NCBI RefSeq assembly: GCF_040365225.1
Contig: NZ_AP028055.1
Coordinates: forward strand, 2,914,001 to 2,978,000
Direction of reading: 5' to 3'
Length of the DNA stretch: 64,000 nt
From: Bacteroides sedimenti
Lineage (GTDB): Bacteria; Bacteroidota; Bacteroidia; Bacteroidales; Bacteroidaceae
The translations under genes were made by a program, and so were the position numbers. The notes under the pieces were generated by a model. That model made no database searches and was not told the origin of the DNA. It saw only the letters and a list, made by a program, of their open reading frames with translations. This document shows positions 1 through 9,035 of the stretch, one piece after another; positions within the stretch are counted from its first letter, which is position 1; each line of letters begins with the position of its first letter.

Positions 1-1382
1 CGGCCAATGATGATTATACGTACGCATTAAGAGATGTCAATAGAAACATTTTCGACGTTATATTTCACACTTATCAAACCTGGTCCGGAAGATATTTTGC
101 CACAGCGATTGGTCAATTAAATCCACTTACTTTCCATTCTTTGACTGCCTACAAAGCCTACCCTGTGGTGTTGCTTCTTTTCTTTTCTTTCTCCTTTTTC
201 TATCTCTTTCATTCGCTATTTAAAGGAACTCTCAGCCGCTTGAAAATATGTTCAATCAGCATGTTTTTCATTCTATTGTTTTTATTTCAGACACCCAGTT
301 CTTCAGAAGCGTTTTATTGGTTTTCAGGTTATGCAGCCTACACTGTTCCTGCAATACTCACTCTAATTTTGGGAGCAATCCTGATAAAAAAAAGAAATTT
401 ACTGCAACAAATTACTGCAGTCGCATTAACCATACTTATTATTGGCGGAAATGAGGTTTCAGCCTGTATTCTGTTTTCAATTCTATTGTTTATTAACATT
501 GTCCCATATATCCAAAAAAATCAGATAAATAAACAAAATGCACTCTTATTATTTGTATCGGCTATTTGTCTGGCAATTGTAGTTTTATCTCCGGGAAATT
601 CCATCAGATCTGAAGGAGAAACCACCTCTTGCAATCTTATCTGGACAATAGGTGGCAGCCTTTTGCAAAGTTTCTCTTGGTTTGTTGTCTGGGGACAAAC
701 GTTATTACTTGCTTCCATCGTTTATATTACACTCTTCGGTATAAAAATAGCAAATTCAGAGAATGAAAAGCTGAATAAACTTTTTAGTATCAAGTGGAAA
801 TATTTCATACTTTTCTTTTTCCTAACGCTTTTCTTAGCTCATATCCCACCATTCTGGGGACTTGGAACAGTGGTAATTGGTCGCATTGCCAATGTGATAT
901 ACCTTTTCTTCATTTTTTCCTGGTTTTTTGGCATCCAGCTAATAATCAATAAGTACAAAAAACAAATTCCTTCACATAATAATTCTTATCTAAAATATCT
1001 TTATGCCACTGTCTTAGTTGCCTTTTTACTAAATAATGTATTCAATATCAATAATAATGTGGCAACATCATACGTTGATTTAATAACAGGAAGAGCTAGC
1101 AACTACAATGAGGAGTTAGAAAAAAGAAGAGTATTGATTGAAAACAATAATAATACTTCACAGGTTATTATGATTCCTGTAATTGATAATCTGCCCAAAA
1201 CAATCTATTTCAACGATATCAGCAACGATGAAAATTACTGGGCCAACAGAAGTTACAAGGAATATTGGAATTGTAAAGCAAAAATAAAAAAGGAAGATAG
1301 AAAAGAGTATAGCTATTCAAATTTTGAAGCATTGAAACTTTTCGGGAAAAATATCAGAAACAATAAATTCAGCAGACAATGA
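1..1382 (+). CDS. DUF6056-like polytopic membrane protein, 5' truncated
   Basis: The frame is open to the window edge (first full codon at base 3), so the gene begins upstream. The in-window TTG at 141 is not a real start: 46 conserved-looking residues precede it, including a W-S-G-R-Y motif followed by a run of hydrophobic helices. About eight to ten membrane segments are visible, then a soluble tail of roughly 100 residues. The SGRY motif near the N-terminus of a polytopic protein recalls the DUF6056 family, often found near surface-polysaccharide genes; this assignment is from memory of the family and moderate. The stop overlaps the ATG of rdgB (ATGA), so the two are probably cotranscribed. 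Biochemical role unknown. Confidence 0.6.
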   Translation, partial: ANDDYTYALRDVNRNIFDVIFHTYQTWSGRYFATAIGQLNPLTFHSLTAYKAYPVVLLLFFSFSFFYLFHSLFKGTLSRLKICSISMFFILLFLFQTPSSSEAFYWFSGYAAYTVPAILTLILGAILIKKRNLLQQITAVALTILIIGGNEVSACILFSILLFINIVPYIQKNQINKQNALLLFVSAICLAIVVLSPGNSIRSEGETTSCNLIWTIGGSLLQSFSWFVVWGQTLLLASIVYITLFGIKIANSENEKLNKLFSIKWKYFILFFFLTLFLAHIPPFWGLGTVVIGRIANVIYLFFIFSWFFGIQLIINKYKKQIPSHNNSYLKYLYATVLVAFLLNNVFNINNNVATSYVDLITGRASNYNEELEKRRVLIENNNNTSQVIMIPVIDNLPKTIYFNDISNDENYWANRSYKEYWNCKAKIKKEDRKEYSYSNFEALKLFGKNIRNNKFSRQ

Positions 1383-1987
1383 ACATGAAAAATAAACTTG
1401 TTTTCGCAACAAATAATCGCCATAAACTAGAAGAAGTGTCGCACATTCTAAATGATAAAGTTGAGATACTTAGTTTAAAAGATATCAATTGCGATGTGGA
1501 TATCCCGGAAACGGCAGATAATCTGGAAGGGAATGCATTTTTAAAAGCACAGTACGTGCATGAAAATTACGGATTCAACTGTTTCGCAGATGATACCGGT
1601 CTCGAAATTGAAGCTCTCAATAATGCACCAGGAGTCTACTCGGCCCGGTATGCCGGCACCGATAAAAGCTCCGAAGCAAACATGCTCAAAGTTTTAAAGG
1701 AACTGGAAGGAATCGAAAACAGAAAAGCGCAGTTCAGAACAGCCATTTCTCTGATTATAGGTGGTGAGTCTTATCTTTTTGAAGGAATAATCAAAGGAAC
1801 TATCATCAAGGAAAAAAGAGGAAATGCAGGTTTTGGGTACGACCCGATTTTCATGCCGGAAGGTTATGATAAGACATTTGCTGAATTAGGGAACGAAATA
1901 AAAAATAAAATCAGCCACCGTGCTCTGGCAATCAATAAGCTATGTGATTTCTTAAAAGAGTTCGATTATGAAAAAACTGGTCTTTAG
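1379..1987 (+). CDS. rdgB: Non-canonical purine NTP pyrophosphatase, RdgB/HAM1 family
   Basis: Cytosolic house-cleaning enzyme that hydrolyses dITP, XTP and ITP to the monophosphate and pyrophosphate, keeping deaminated purines out of DNA and RNA. The 202 residues match the usual family length. Visible motifs: substrate-binding FATNNRHK at 9-16, catalytic ADDTGLE at 70-76, GFGYDPIF at 151-158 and the SHRA purine-binding motif at 179-182. The start ATG overlaps the stop of the upstream membrane protein gene, and the 3' end overlaps the PorZ-like gene by 20 bases, so the three genes look translationally coupled. Confidence 0.95.
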   Translation: MNMKNKLVFATNNRHKLEEVSHILNDKVEILSLKDINCDVDIPETADNLEGNAFLKAQYVHENYGFNCFADDTGLEIEALNNAPGVYSARYAGTDKSSEANMLKVLKELEGIENRKAQFRTAISLIIGGESYLFEGIIKGTIIKEKRGNAGFGYDPIFMPEGYDKTFAELGNEIKNKISHRALAINKLCDFLKEFDYEKTGL

Positions 1988-4256
1988 TCTTATCCTATGC
2001 TTAATCACCATCTCCTTATCGGCACAAATGGCGATAGGAGAGTGGGGTGTTCATCTGGCATATCACAATGTTACCCAAACTGCTCCTGCAGGTAATTTAA
2101 TTTATGCAATAAGTGACGGATCTCTTTTTTCTTATGATAAAAAAGATCAAAGCATCAGCTTATATAACAAAGTAACTGTTTTAAGCGATAACAATATCAG
2201 CTACATTAAATACAGCAACATTCATAAAACGCTGATTATTGTATACAAGAACTATAACATCGATCTTTTTTCTAACGGAGAAGTGTACAATATCCCTGAT
2301 TTAATGAATAAAACCATGAGTCAGGACAAAACTGTGAATAGTATCAATATAGTTGGCGATTATGCCTATTTTTCTACAAATTTCGGAATATTGATATTGA
2401 ATCTAAAAAAGAAAGAGATAACCAATACATTCATTTTAAATAAAAAAGTATATTCTTCTTCAATTCAGAATAATACAATCTATGCTGCAACCGATAAAGG
2501 TTTATTCAAAGGTGATTTATCCAATAATCTGCTGGATAATAATAGCTGGATATTAGCAAATACAACAGTATTCTCCCAGTTTTTACTATTCGAGAATAAA
2601 CTTATAGGTAACGTACCTTTTGATGGAATTTATGAATATAGCAATGATACAAACACTTTAACCAAAAAGGTAGGAGGGTATTATTCTTTTGGAGATGTAT
2701 ATGATGATAAAATGATCTTTGGAAATTATAATTCTATCATCATTTTTGATCATTTCAACTCCTTTAACTACATGAATTTATCCTATACATTCAGTAATTT
2801 GTCTTATACAAAGGATGATAATTCTTATTGGGGAAGTAATGGCAGTGATGGATTGAACGGATATAAACTCAATTCAGATTATAAACTTGAAAAAAGTATT
2901 AGTTCAATCGTACCCGACAGTCCTCAAAGAAATCTTCCTTACTACATGACATTTAGTAAAAACAGACTACTGATCTGTGGAGGAGGAATGACTTATGACA
3001 GACTGAATAATCCGGGAACAATCATGATGTATGAGGATAATAAATGGAATAGTTTTCAGGAGGATGGTATTAAAGAGGTTACCGGATTGGATTATAAAGA
3101 TATAACCTCTGTAATTCAGGATCCTAATGACCCGGAACATCATTTCGCCACATCAGGGGGAGAAGGGGTGTACGAATTCAGAAATCTGAAATTCGTAAAA
3201 CTATATGATTACACAAACAGTAGTCTGAAATCCATTTTTTCAAATAATCCCAATTACATAAGAACCAACGGGCTTCAATATGATAAAAATCATAATCTAT
3301 GGATGGTTAACTCCAACGTAGACAATATAATCAATGTATTAAAAGACGACGGCAACTGGATTAGTTTCCATCATTCAGAGATCAGTGGAAAACCTACTTT
3401 TGAACGAATAATTTTCGATAAGAGAGGATGGGCTTGGGTTACTTCTATGCGATATTCACCCGGAGTATTTTGCTTCAATACAAACGGAACTCTCGAAGAT
3501 ACCAGCGATGATAAAACCCGGTTTATAGGATCATTTGTGAATCAAGATGGAACTAATCTTGGTGAGCTTAGAATACTTTCCATTGCCGAAGATAAAAACG
3601 GAGCAATATGGATTGGAACAGAAAAAGGACCTCTTGTAATCAACAATCCAACCAAGTTTTTTGATAACGACTTCTATTGTACTCAAGTAAAAGTTCCCCG
3701 CAATGACGGAACTAATTTAGCGGACTTCCTGTTGGCAAACGAAAAAATAACTGCTATTTGTATCGACGGAGCCAATCGCAAATGGATAGGAACCGAAACT
3801 AACGGTATATTCTTATTAAGTCAAGATGGATTGGAAACCATACACCACTTTAATACCATCAACAGTCCGCTATTATCTGATAAAATACAGTCATTGGCAA
3901 TCAATCCAAATACAGGAGAAGTATTTATTGGTACCGACCAGGGGCTAATGTCGTATATGAGCGATGCAACCGAAGGAGGAGCAAGCTTCTCAGAAACCGC
4001 ACACGCTTTTCCCAACCCGGTTCGCCCCGATTATACAGGTGTAATTACTGTAACCGGACTAATTCGTGACAGCGATGTGAAGATTACTGATATCAAAGGA
4101 AACCTTATCTGTACCGGAACATCGGTAGGTGGGCAATTTACCTGGGATGGTAGGAATTCCAAAGGTCAACGAGTTGCATCAGGTGTCTATCTGGTTCTGG
4201 CTGCTGATGCAGAAGGGAAAGAGGGTATTGCCACCAAAATATTGATAATCAAATAA
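1968..4256 (+). CDS. porZ: PorZ-like two-component-regulator-propeller protein with T9SS-type C-terminal domain
   Basis: A 762-residue exported protein with an N-terminal signal peptide (residues 1-19, cleavage after SLSA). Most of the chain is WD-like and Reg_prop-like repeats (for example around residues 540-660, with recurring W-I-G-T-E and V-F-I-G-T-D), predicting two beta propellers. The last ~75 residues form an immunoglobulin-like C-terminal domain of the type IX secretion class (DIKGNLI, WDGRNSKGQRVASGVY). This is the architecture of PorZ, the Porphyromonas gingivalis surface protein that delivers anionic LPS to the sortase-like PorU. No other por gene is in the window. It overlaps rdgB, a link I recall from other Bacteroidales. 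Propeller/CTD architecture is sure; function in this organism is inferred. Confidence 0.8.
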   Translation: MKKLVFSLILCLITISLSAQMAIGEWGVHLAYHNVTQTAPAGNLIYAISDGSLFSYDKKDQSISLYNKVTVLSDNNISYIKYSNIHKTLIIVYKNYNIDLFSNGEVYNIPDLMNKTMSQDKTVNSINIVGDYAYFSTNFGILILNLKKKEITNTFILNKKVYSSSIQNNTIYAATDKGLFKGDLSNNLLDNNSWILANTTVFSQFLLFENKLIGNVPFDGIYEYSNDTNTLTKKVGGYYSFGDVYDDKMIFGNYNSIIIFDHFNSFNYMNLSYTFSNLSYTKDDNSYWGSNGSDGLNGYKLNSDYKLEKSISSIVPDSPQRNLPYYMTFSKNRLLICGGGMTYDRLNNPGTIMMYEDNKWNSFQEDGIKEVTGLDYKDITSVIQDPNDPEHHFATSGGEGVYEFRNLKFVKLYDYTNSSLKSIFSNNPNYIRTNGLQYDKNHNLWMVNSNVDNIINVLKDDGNWISFHHSEISGKPTFERIIFDKRGWAWVTSMRYSPGVFCFNTNGTLEDTSDDKTRFIGSFVNQDGTNLGELRILSIAEDKNGAIWIGTEKGPLVINNPTKFFDNDFYCTQVKVPRNDGTNLADFLLANEKITAICIDGANRKWIGTETNGIFLLSQDGLETIHHFNTINSPLLSDKIQSLAINPNTGEVFIGTDQGLMSYMSDATEGGASFSETAHAFPNPVRPDYTGVITVTGLIRDSDVKITDIKGNLICTGTSVGGQFTWDGRNSKGQRVASGVYLVLAADAEGKEGIATKILIIK

Positions 4257-4278
4257 GTTTATTATCAGCATACAAAAA

Positions 4279-4950
4279 TTAGAAGTAAGCTTCATATCCA
4301 TGTCCATTTTTACCATAAAAGATTAGCCATCTAGCTAACGAATAAACAATATGGAGCTTACTTTCAATACTATTTTCATCTGTTTCAGGCGGCATTCTTT
4401 GCTCTTTTAAGTATTGCAGTTTATTATCTTTTGCTATTTTATCAGCTGCAGACATTAATCTATTTCCATAATCTAGTGCATCTCCGGCCAATTTAGTGTA
4501 CCAAGCCTCATTTACTAAATCTTCTCCTATCAAATCAATACAATCCTGCATAAATTCTCCTCTAAAAACATTTCTATCCTGTTCCATAGAAGCATATACA
4601 GGTATACCATCTAATTCTTTGGCTAATTCGATCACATAATATCCTTCGTAATCTTTAATAAAATTCTCCTCCGAAAGTTTATTATCACTCTCCCTATATT
4701 TTTGTTTTATCCAATCGTTAGCTTCTTTATCTCTCCCAACTCTTGGCGCTTTTATTGTATCATATGAAGCAATTTGAATATCAAACCATTCTTTCAGTAA
4801 TTCATCTTCAGAAAGTAGTTTCTTACCTTTAAGTCGGTCTATAAAACTAATTTTCTGCTTTTCTTTTCCTTCAATAATTCTGTAAATTTGATGATATCTT
4901 TGTTCAAATCCCTGTTTGGGTTTCCCCATTGGTATCATGTCTAATCCCAT
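4279..4950 (-). CDS. Conserved-looking protein of unknown function, 223 aa
   Basis: Soluble, highly charged protein with no signal peptide or membrane helix. It begins MGLDMIPMGKPK, an N-terminus I associate with a widespread uncharacterised family, and has a helical C-terminus with several Trp and Tyr. No catalytic motif is recognisable. It converges on the PorZ-like gene with only 22 bases between, and has its own AT-rich upstream region with a TATATTTG box (4990-4997) on the same strand. Function not assigned. Confidence 0.7.
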   Translation of the reverse strand: MGLDMIPMGKPKQGFEQRYHQIYRIIEGKEKQKISFIDRLKGKKLLSEDELLKEWFDIQIASYDTIKAPRVGRDKEANDWIKQKYRESDNKLSEENFIKDYEGYYVIELAKELDGIPVYASMEQDRNVFRGEFMQDCIDLIGEDLVNEAWYTKLAGDALDYGNRLMSAADKIAKDNKLQYLKEQRMPPETDENSIESKLHIVYSLARWLIFYGKNGHGYEAYF

Positions 4951-4989
4951 ATGTTTAAATGTTTTTTAGTATCAATGATTCGGTTTATA

Positions 4990-4997
4990 CAAATATA
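4990..4997 (-). promoter_or_regulatory. Candidate -7 box (TATATTTG) for the 223-aa unknown gene
   Basis: Matches the Bacteroidetes consensus TAnnTTTG on the minus strand, about 40 bases upstream of the start codon. No clear -33 TTG at the expected distance. Confidence 0.5.
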
Positions 4998-5430
4998 ATA
5001 TTTTTATCATTATAAATATCCTATTTAGCAATATACTAAAGATATAAGATAAAGAATAAAAATTAAATTATGGAGAAAGACAAAACATATTATGAATAAT
5101 ATAGTTTTATTTTTTTTGTCAATATATGCATTTATTCAGGAGTAAATATAAGATAATTTAATTAGATATATATTAAATTATAAACCATATTATAAAAAAA
5201 TACTAATCTTAGTTATAACATAAATGAACACCTCCCATGAAAGTCTAGAAATGGATTATTAAATAAATAACAATATTAAATCATCAGTATTATCTTTATA
5301 ATACAATATATAAATGTAATAATAAATTATAAAATATAATTATAGATGAGAACAGAATAAATAAGGTGTTTTAAAAGGAATTTGATAGAAGTAAAAACTA
5401 TTATTGTTTATTGAGGAAGAAATGAACACA

Positions 5431-5472
5431 TATAAAAATAGGCTGTTGGTTTCATTTTATCAACAGCCTATT
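5431..5472 (-). terminator. Intrinsic terminator of nadA
   Basis: Perfect 12-bp inverted repeat (5437-5448 and 5461-5472, AATAGGCTGTTG and its complement) with a 12-base loop, followed on the minus strand by a T-rich tract. It lies 20 bases after the nadA stop. Confidence 0.85.
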
Positions 5473-5491
5473 CATATATTATGATCGTAAT

Positions 5492-6484
5492 TTATAAACC
5501 TAGTTTTTCAGAAATATTCAGCATTCGTTTGATCGGTTTAACCGCTTCTTTTGAAATTTCAGGATCCACCTCGATAGTTGGCCATTCATGTTTCAAGCAG
5601 TTATATAACTTTTGCATGGTATTCAACCGCATGAAATTACATTCATTGCATGCACAGGTACTATCGTTTGGAGGAGCAGGGATAAAGTTTTTATCAGGAC
5701 ACTCCTTGCGCATTTCGTGAATGATACCCGATTCTGTAGCCACGATAAAGTTCTTTTTATCCGATTTAACGGCGAATTTCAAGATTGCTGCAGTAGAACC
5801 CACAAAATCGGCCAGAGTCAATACTGCGCTCTTACATTCCGGATGTGCCAGAACAAGAGCATCGGGATATAGCTTCTTCAATTCAACAATCTTTTCAACA
5901 GAGAATTGTTCATGTACATGGCAAGCTCCATCCCACAATAACATATTTCTGTGGGTGACAGAATTGATATAATTCCCCAGGTTTCTATCGGGACCAAAGA
6001 TTAATTTCTGTTCTTTCGGAAAACTTTCCACTATCTGCTTGGCATTTGTGGAAGTAACTACAATATCTGTCACCGCTTTAACTGCAGCTGTTGTATTTAC
6101 ATACGATATTACTGTATGGTCAGGGTGTTCTTTAACAAACTGTGCAAACTTATCAGCCGGACAGCTGTCGGCCAACGAACAGCCTGCATTCAAATCAGGA
6201 ACCAGTACTTTCTTATCCGGACAAAGAATCTTAGCCGTTTCACCCATAAAGTGAACACCGCAAAGCACAATGATATCTGCCTTTGTCTTTGCAGCCCATT
6301 GTGCTAGAGCCAGACTGTCGCCTACATAATCGGCGATATCCTGAATTTCACCGGGCTGGTAGTAGTGAGCCAGAATCACAGCATTCTTTTCTTTCCTTAA
6401 AGAATCAATTGCAGCATTAAGATCCATTGAAGGATCGATCGCTTCATCTGCAAATCCCTTTTTCAACCATTCTTCTTTAACCAT
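5492..6484 (-). CDS. nadA: Quinolinate synthase A
   Basis: Condenses iminoaspartate (from NadB) with dihydroxyacetone phosphate to quinolinate in de novo NAD synthesis. At 330 residues it has the normal length. The ILAHYYQ motif is at 37-43 and GETAKIL at 81-87. Candidate [4Fe-4S] ligands by comparison with E. coli NadA are Cys102 (NAGCSLADSC), Cys188 (DGACHVH) and one of the clustered Cys277/279/282 (CACNEC). The gene is monocistronic with its own terminator. Its partner nadB is about 13 kb away (19362-20933), and no nadC is visible in the window. Confidence 0.95.
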   Translation of the reverse strand: MVKEEWLKKGFADEAIDPSMDLNAAIDSLRKEKNAVILAHYYQPGEIQDIADYVGDSLALAQWAAKTKADIIVLCGVHFMGETAKILCPDKKVLVPDLNAGCSLADSCPADKFAQFVKEHPDHTVISYVNTTAAVKAVTDIVVTSTNAKQIVESFPKEQKLIFGPDRNLGNYINSVTHRNMLLWDGACHVHEQFSVEKIVELKKLYPDALVLAHPECKSAVLTLADFVGSTAAILKFAVKSDKKNFIVATESGIIHEMRKECPDKNFIPAPPNDSTCACNECNFMRLNTMQKLYNCLKHEWPTIEVDPEISKEAVKPIKRMLNISEKLGL

Positions 6485-6926
6485 TATATTATATATTAAT
6501 TCTCTATTTCTAATTTTAAAAATCTAATGATAGTAATAATAGGCTGTTAATAGTGTTGGTAAATAAATATGTTTTTACTTGCTTTTAAAGTTGTTAGTCT
6601 ACGGCAGAAAGTTATCCAATGGTTTTAAACATGTATAATCTTTATATAACTATTGATTATAAGCCATATAATATCTATAATCAGAATTTCATTAACACCC
6701 TGTTAATACAATGCAAAGTTAAGAACTTTAGAAGAATTTGTTTCTTAATAAGGGGTAAAAAGATGTTTAAAATGGTATATAAACTTTTAGCTAACTTATT
6801 TGGAGAGTTTATTTTAATCGTTGCATAATTCTTTTTATGAAATATCCTAGAACTTTTTATAAAAATGTTTGCCCTTAGTTTGAATAGCTTTTAAACAGTT
6901 ATAAACATGGTATTGTGAATTGTTAC
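6485..6926. other. Intergenic region between nadA and trmH-like gene
   Basis: Divergent AT-rich spacer that should carry the nadA promoter. A 69-codon open frame at 6619-6828 looks like translated AT-rich noise (Ile/Tyr/Asn-rich, no ribosome-binding site), so it is not called. No RNA gene seen. Confidence 0.5.
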
Positions 6927-6934
6927 TATCTTTG
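6927..6934 (+). promoter_or_regulatory. -7 box (TATCTTTG) of the TrmH-family gene
   Basis: Exact TAnnTTTG match 23 bases upstream of the ATG at 6958, giving a short leader. The -33 element is weak. Confidence 0.6.
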
Positions 6935-6957
6935 TGCTGAAATAAACATTAACCGGT

Positions 6958-7506
6958 ATGCGCAAACTAAAAATAACAGAATTAAACCGTATAAATGCTG
7001 AAGAGTTTAAAGAAGCCAGGAAGTTACCTCTCATAGTTGTATTAGATGAAATAAGGAGTTTACACAATATTGGTTCCGTATTTCGCACTTCAGATGCTTT
7101 CAGAATTGAATCCATCTATCTATGTGGAATTACTGCCACCCCTCCTCATCCCGAAATGCATAAAACAGCTCTTGGGGCCGAATATACTGTCGATTGGAAG
7201 TATTTCAAGAATACACTTGATGCTGTTGATAAGTTGAAAAATGATGGATATACTGTTTATTCCATAGAACAAGCCGAAGGAAGTACTATGTTGGATGAGC
7301 TCAAACTGGATCCTACAAAGAAATACGCCATTATCATGGGAAATGAAGTAAAAGGGGTAAAACAGGAAGTTATTAACAACAGTGATGGATGCATTGAGAT
7401 TCCACAATATGGAACCAAGCACTCGTTGAATGTTTCGGTAACAACCGGAATCGTTATCTGGGACTTTTTTAACAAGCTTAAATCTGACCGTTTAGAGCTA
7501 GAGTAA
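6958..7506 (+). CDS. TrmH/SpoU-family RNA 2'-O-methyltransferase
   Basis: SAM-dependent methyltransferase of the trefoil-knot (SPOUT) class acting on tRNA or rRNA ribose. All three SpoU motifs are present: N37-I-G-S-V-F-R43 (motif 1, catalytic Arg43), IMGNEVKGV at 127-135 (motif 2) and IPQYGTKHSLNVSVTTGI at 149-166 (motif 3). The 182 residues make it a minimal version without the N-terminal RNA-binding domain of RlmB. Exact target cannot be told from sequence. Its last 29 bases overlap the end of the convergent DUF4294 gene. Confidence 0.9.
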   Translation: MRKLKITELNRINAEEFKEARKLPLIVVLDEIRSLHNIGSVFRTSDAFRIESIYLCGITATPPHPEMHKTALGAEYTVDWKYFKNTLDAVDKLKNDGYTVYSIEQAEGSTMLDELKLDPTKKYAIIMGNEVKGVKQEVINNSDGCIEIPQYGTKHSLNVSVTTGIVIWDFFNKLKSDRLELE

Positions 7507-8083
7507 TAACTCGTTCGGTCAGACTATCGTCTTTAACAGCATTATATTCTTTTTTCAGACTTGCACCAAATATACTTGCAAATGTCTGATAGAATCCAGC
7601 TTTAAAGCTTCCCATAAAAGCTTTGATAATTTCATAGGAAGACTGGTTACACTCCCTGTCAACCAGTTTAATAAGTAGTTTCCCCTGACTGAAGGATAGT
7701 TTTTTGAATTGGGCTGTATATTGCTCTTTCAACCCTTTTTCCACTCTTTTAATATGGGCATCCTTTGCTTTTTGATTAGGTAGTGTTTCGAGGTATTCGT
7801 AAGTTTCGATGATGGTATTATGAATCATAATGGAGAGCGGAAGTACTTTCTTCACATTATAAACCAACCGATAGTATTCTTGCCACTCTTTTGTTGTCTT
7901 AAAATTGAGTGGAGGGTATATATAGATATTTCGTAATTGCACAAAAGGGATAGTATCACCCTGATACACGCAGGCTTCCACCCACTGTATCTCGGGTTTA
8001 GTCTGCAATTGTTGCGCTTTTGACATGGAAAAGCAAAACAGTGCGGCGCAGAACAACATCCCAGTTTTCAACACTCTTTTCAC
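7478..8083 (-). CDS. DUF4294 secreted protein
   Basis: A 201-residue protein with a signal peptide ending near SKA-QQ (residue 23) and no further membrane helix. Its body (VYQGDTIPFVQLRNIYIYPP near 38-57 and a helical C-terminus) matches DUF4294, a Bacteroidetes family of unknown function. The start used is GTG at 8083: it supplies the positively charged n-region (KRVLK) of the signal peptide. An ATG eight codons later would leave a signal without charges. A -7 box only 6 bases upstream (8089-8096) would make the mRNA nearly leaderless, so start and promoter should be read together with caution. Confidence 0.75.
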   Translation of the reverse strand: MKRVLKTGMLFCAALFCFSMSKAQQLQTKPEIQWVEACVYQGDTIPFVQLRNIYIYPPLNFKTTKEWQEYYRLVYNVKKVLPLSIMIHNTIIETYEYLETLPNQKAKDAHIKRVEKGLKEQYTAQFKKLSFSQGKLLIKLVDRECNQSSYEIIKAFMGSFKAGFYQTFASIFGASLKKEYNAVKDDSLTERVITLALNGQI

Positions 8084-8088
8084 AGCTG

Positions 8089-8096
8089 CAAAATTA
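8089..8096 (-). promoter_or_regulatory. Candidate -7 box (TAATTTTG) upstream of DUF4294 gene
   Basis: TAnnTTTG on the minus strand immediately upstream of the GTG start. If it is used, the transcript begins at or next to the start codon. Confidence 0.35.
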
Positions 8097-8222
8097 ATTG
8101 AATAAATTAATAATAAATCATTTTATAGATAAATTAATCGGGTTCTACTTGATAAGGATTTATATTTAACTTATATTCGCACAATGTTGTACCTTTTTTA
8201 TAAAGTATTTAAAAATTAATTT

Positions 8223-9032
8223 ATGAAAAACTTACTGCTAGGTGTTTTTATCCTCCTATTGTTTCCCTTTACCTTTTGTTATGCCCTTGAAACCGATCGT
8301 TATATTAATGCTCGTGCTTATTCTATGGGAAAAACAGCGTCAGTTATATCCGGTTTTCTAAATCCTGCAACTTCCGGTTATTTTTCTTCCAGATATTTTT
8401 CAATGGAGTATCTGAATCGTTATGGAGTAAAAGAATTATCCTCATTTGCTGTTATGCTAAATTACCCAAATAACTACCTTAATAGTGGGGTCTATTTTTC
8501 AAGATACGGATTTGATGCATATAATGAACAGTTGGCAAGCATCAATTTTTATAAGAAACTCTCTCCGTTGATAAGTTTAGGAGGAAGAGTTAATTATTTG
8601 GGAGTTCATTATTCCGATCAGGAACAAGATGCGGTTGCTGTTACCGGTGACATGGGTATATTATTGCACCCGGTTGAAAATCTCCATTTTTCTTTGTTAG
8701 TAATGAATCCACTTCGTAGTGAGATAAAAATGGAGGATGAAACCCGCGAATTGGCGAATGTTTTTCTATTGGGATTAAGTTATCAACCGGAGAGCCGATT
8801 TTTGTTAACAACAGAGATTGAAAAGGATTTCAACCGCTCGGTCATTTATAAATTAGGTATGGAATATACACCTATCAAGCAGTTGTCCTTTCGCACTGGT
8901 ATGTGGACCAAGCCATTTACCCCCAGTTTTGGTGTGGGAATCAAGTTGTCTCCTGTTAATATCGATTTGGCTTTCAGCAACCATCCGGTATTGGGTTTTA
9001 ATTCCTGTTGTGCTTTACAATTTAATTTTTAG
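8223..9032 (+). CDS. PorV/PorQ-like outer-membrane beta-barrel protein
   Basis: A 269-residue protein with a clear signal peptide (residues 1-21) and alternating polar/aromatic strands ending in a C-terminal Phe (LQFNF), as outer-membrane barrels do. The N-terminal segment INARAYSMGKTASVISGFLNPAT resembles the PorV/PorQ/FadL-like class (ARA...G.A......NPA). It is four bases upstream of the HhH/barrel gene and surely cotranscribed. A functional partnership with that protein is inferred from the spacing only. Confidence 0.7.
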   Translation: MKNLLLGVFILLLFPFTFCYALETDRYINARAYSMGKTASVISGFLNPATSGYFSSRYFSMEYLNRYGVKELSSFAVMLNYPNNYLNSGVYFSRYGFDAYNEQLASINFYKKLSPLISLGGRVNYLGVHYSDQEQDAVAVTGDMGILLHPVENLHFSLLVMNPLRSEIKMEDETRELANVFLLGLSYQPESRFLLTTEIEKDFNRSVIYKLGMEYTPIKQLSFRTGMWTKPFTPSFGVGIKLSPVNIDLAFSNHPVLGFNSCCALQFNF

Positions 9033-9035
9033 GAG

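Larger units (their letters stand above)
4951..5480. other. Gene-free AT-rich intergenic region
   Basis: About 530 bases of extremely AT-rich DNA between the unknown 223-aa gene and nadA. The left edge holds the promoter box for the former, the right edge the nadA terminator. I see no ORF with protein-like composition and no RNA gene between them. Confidence 0.6.

Noticed and set aside
6619..6828. 69-codon frame upstream of the TrmH-type gene
   Set aside because: Ile/Tyr/Asn-rich translation of AT-rich DNA, no ribosome-binding site, no homologous-looking pattern.
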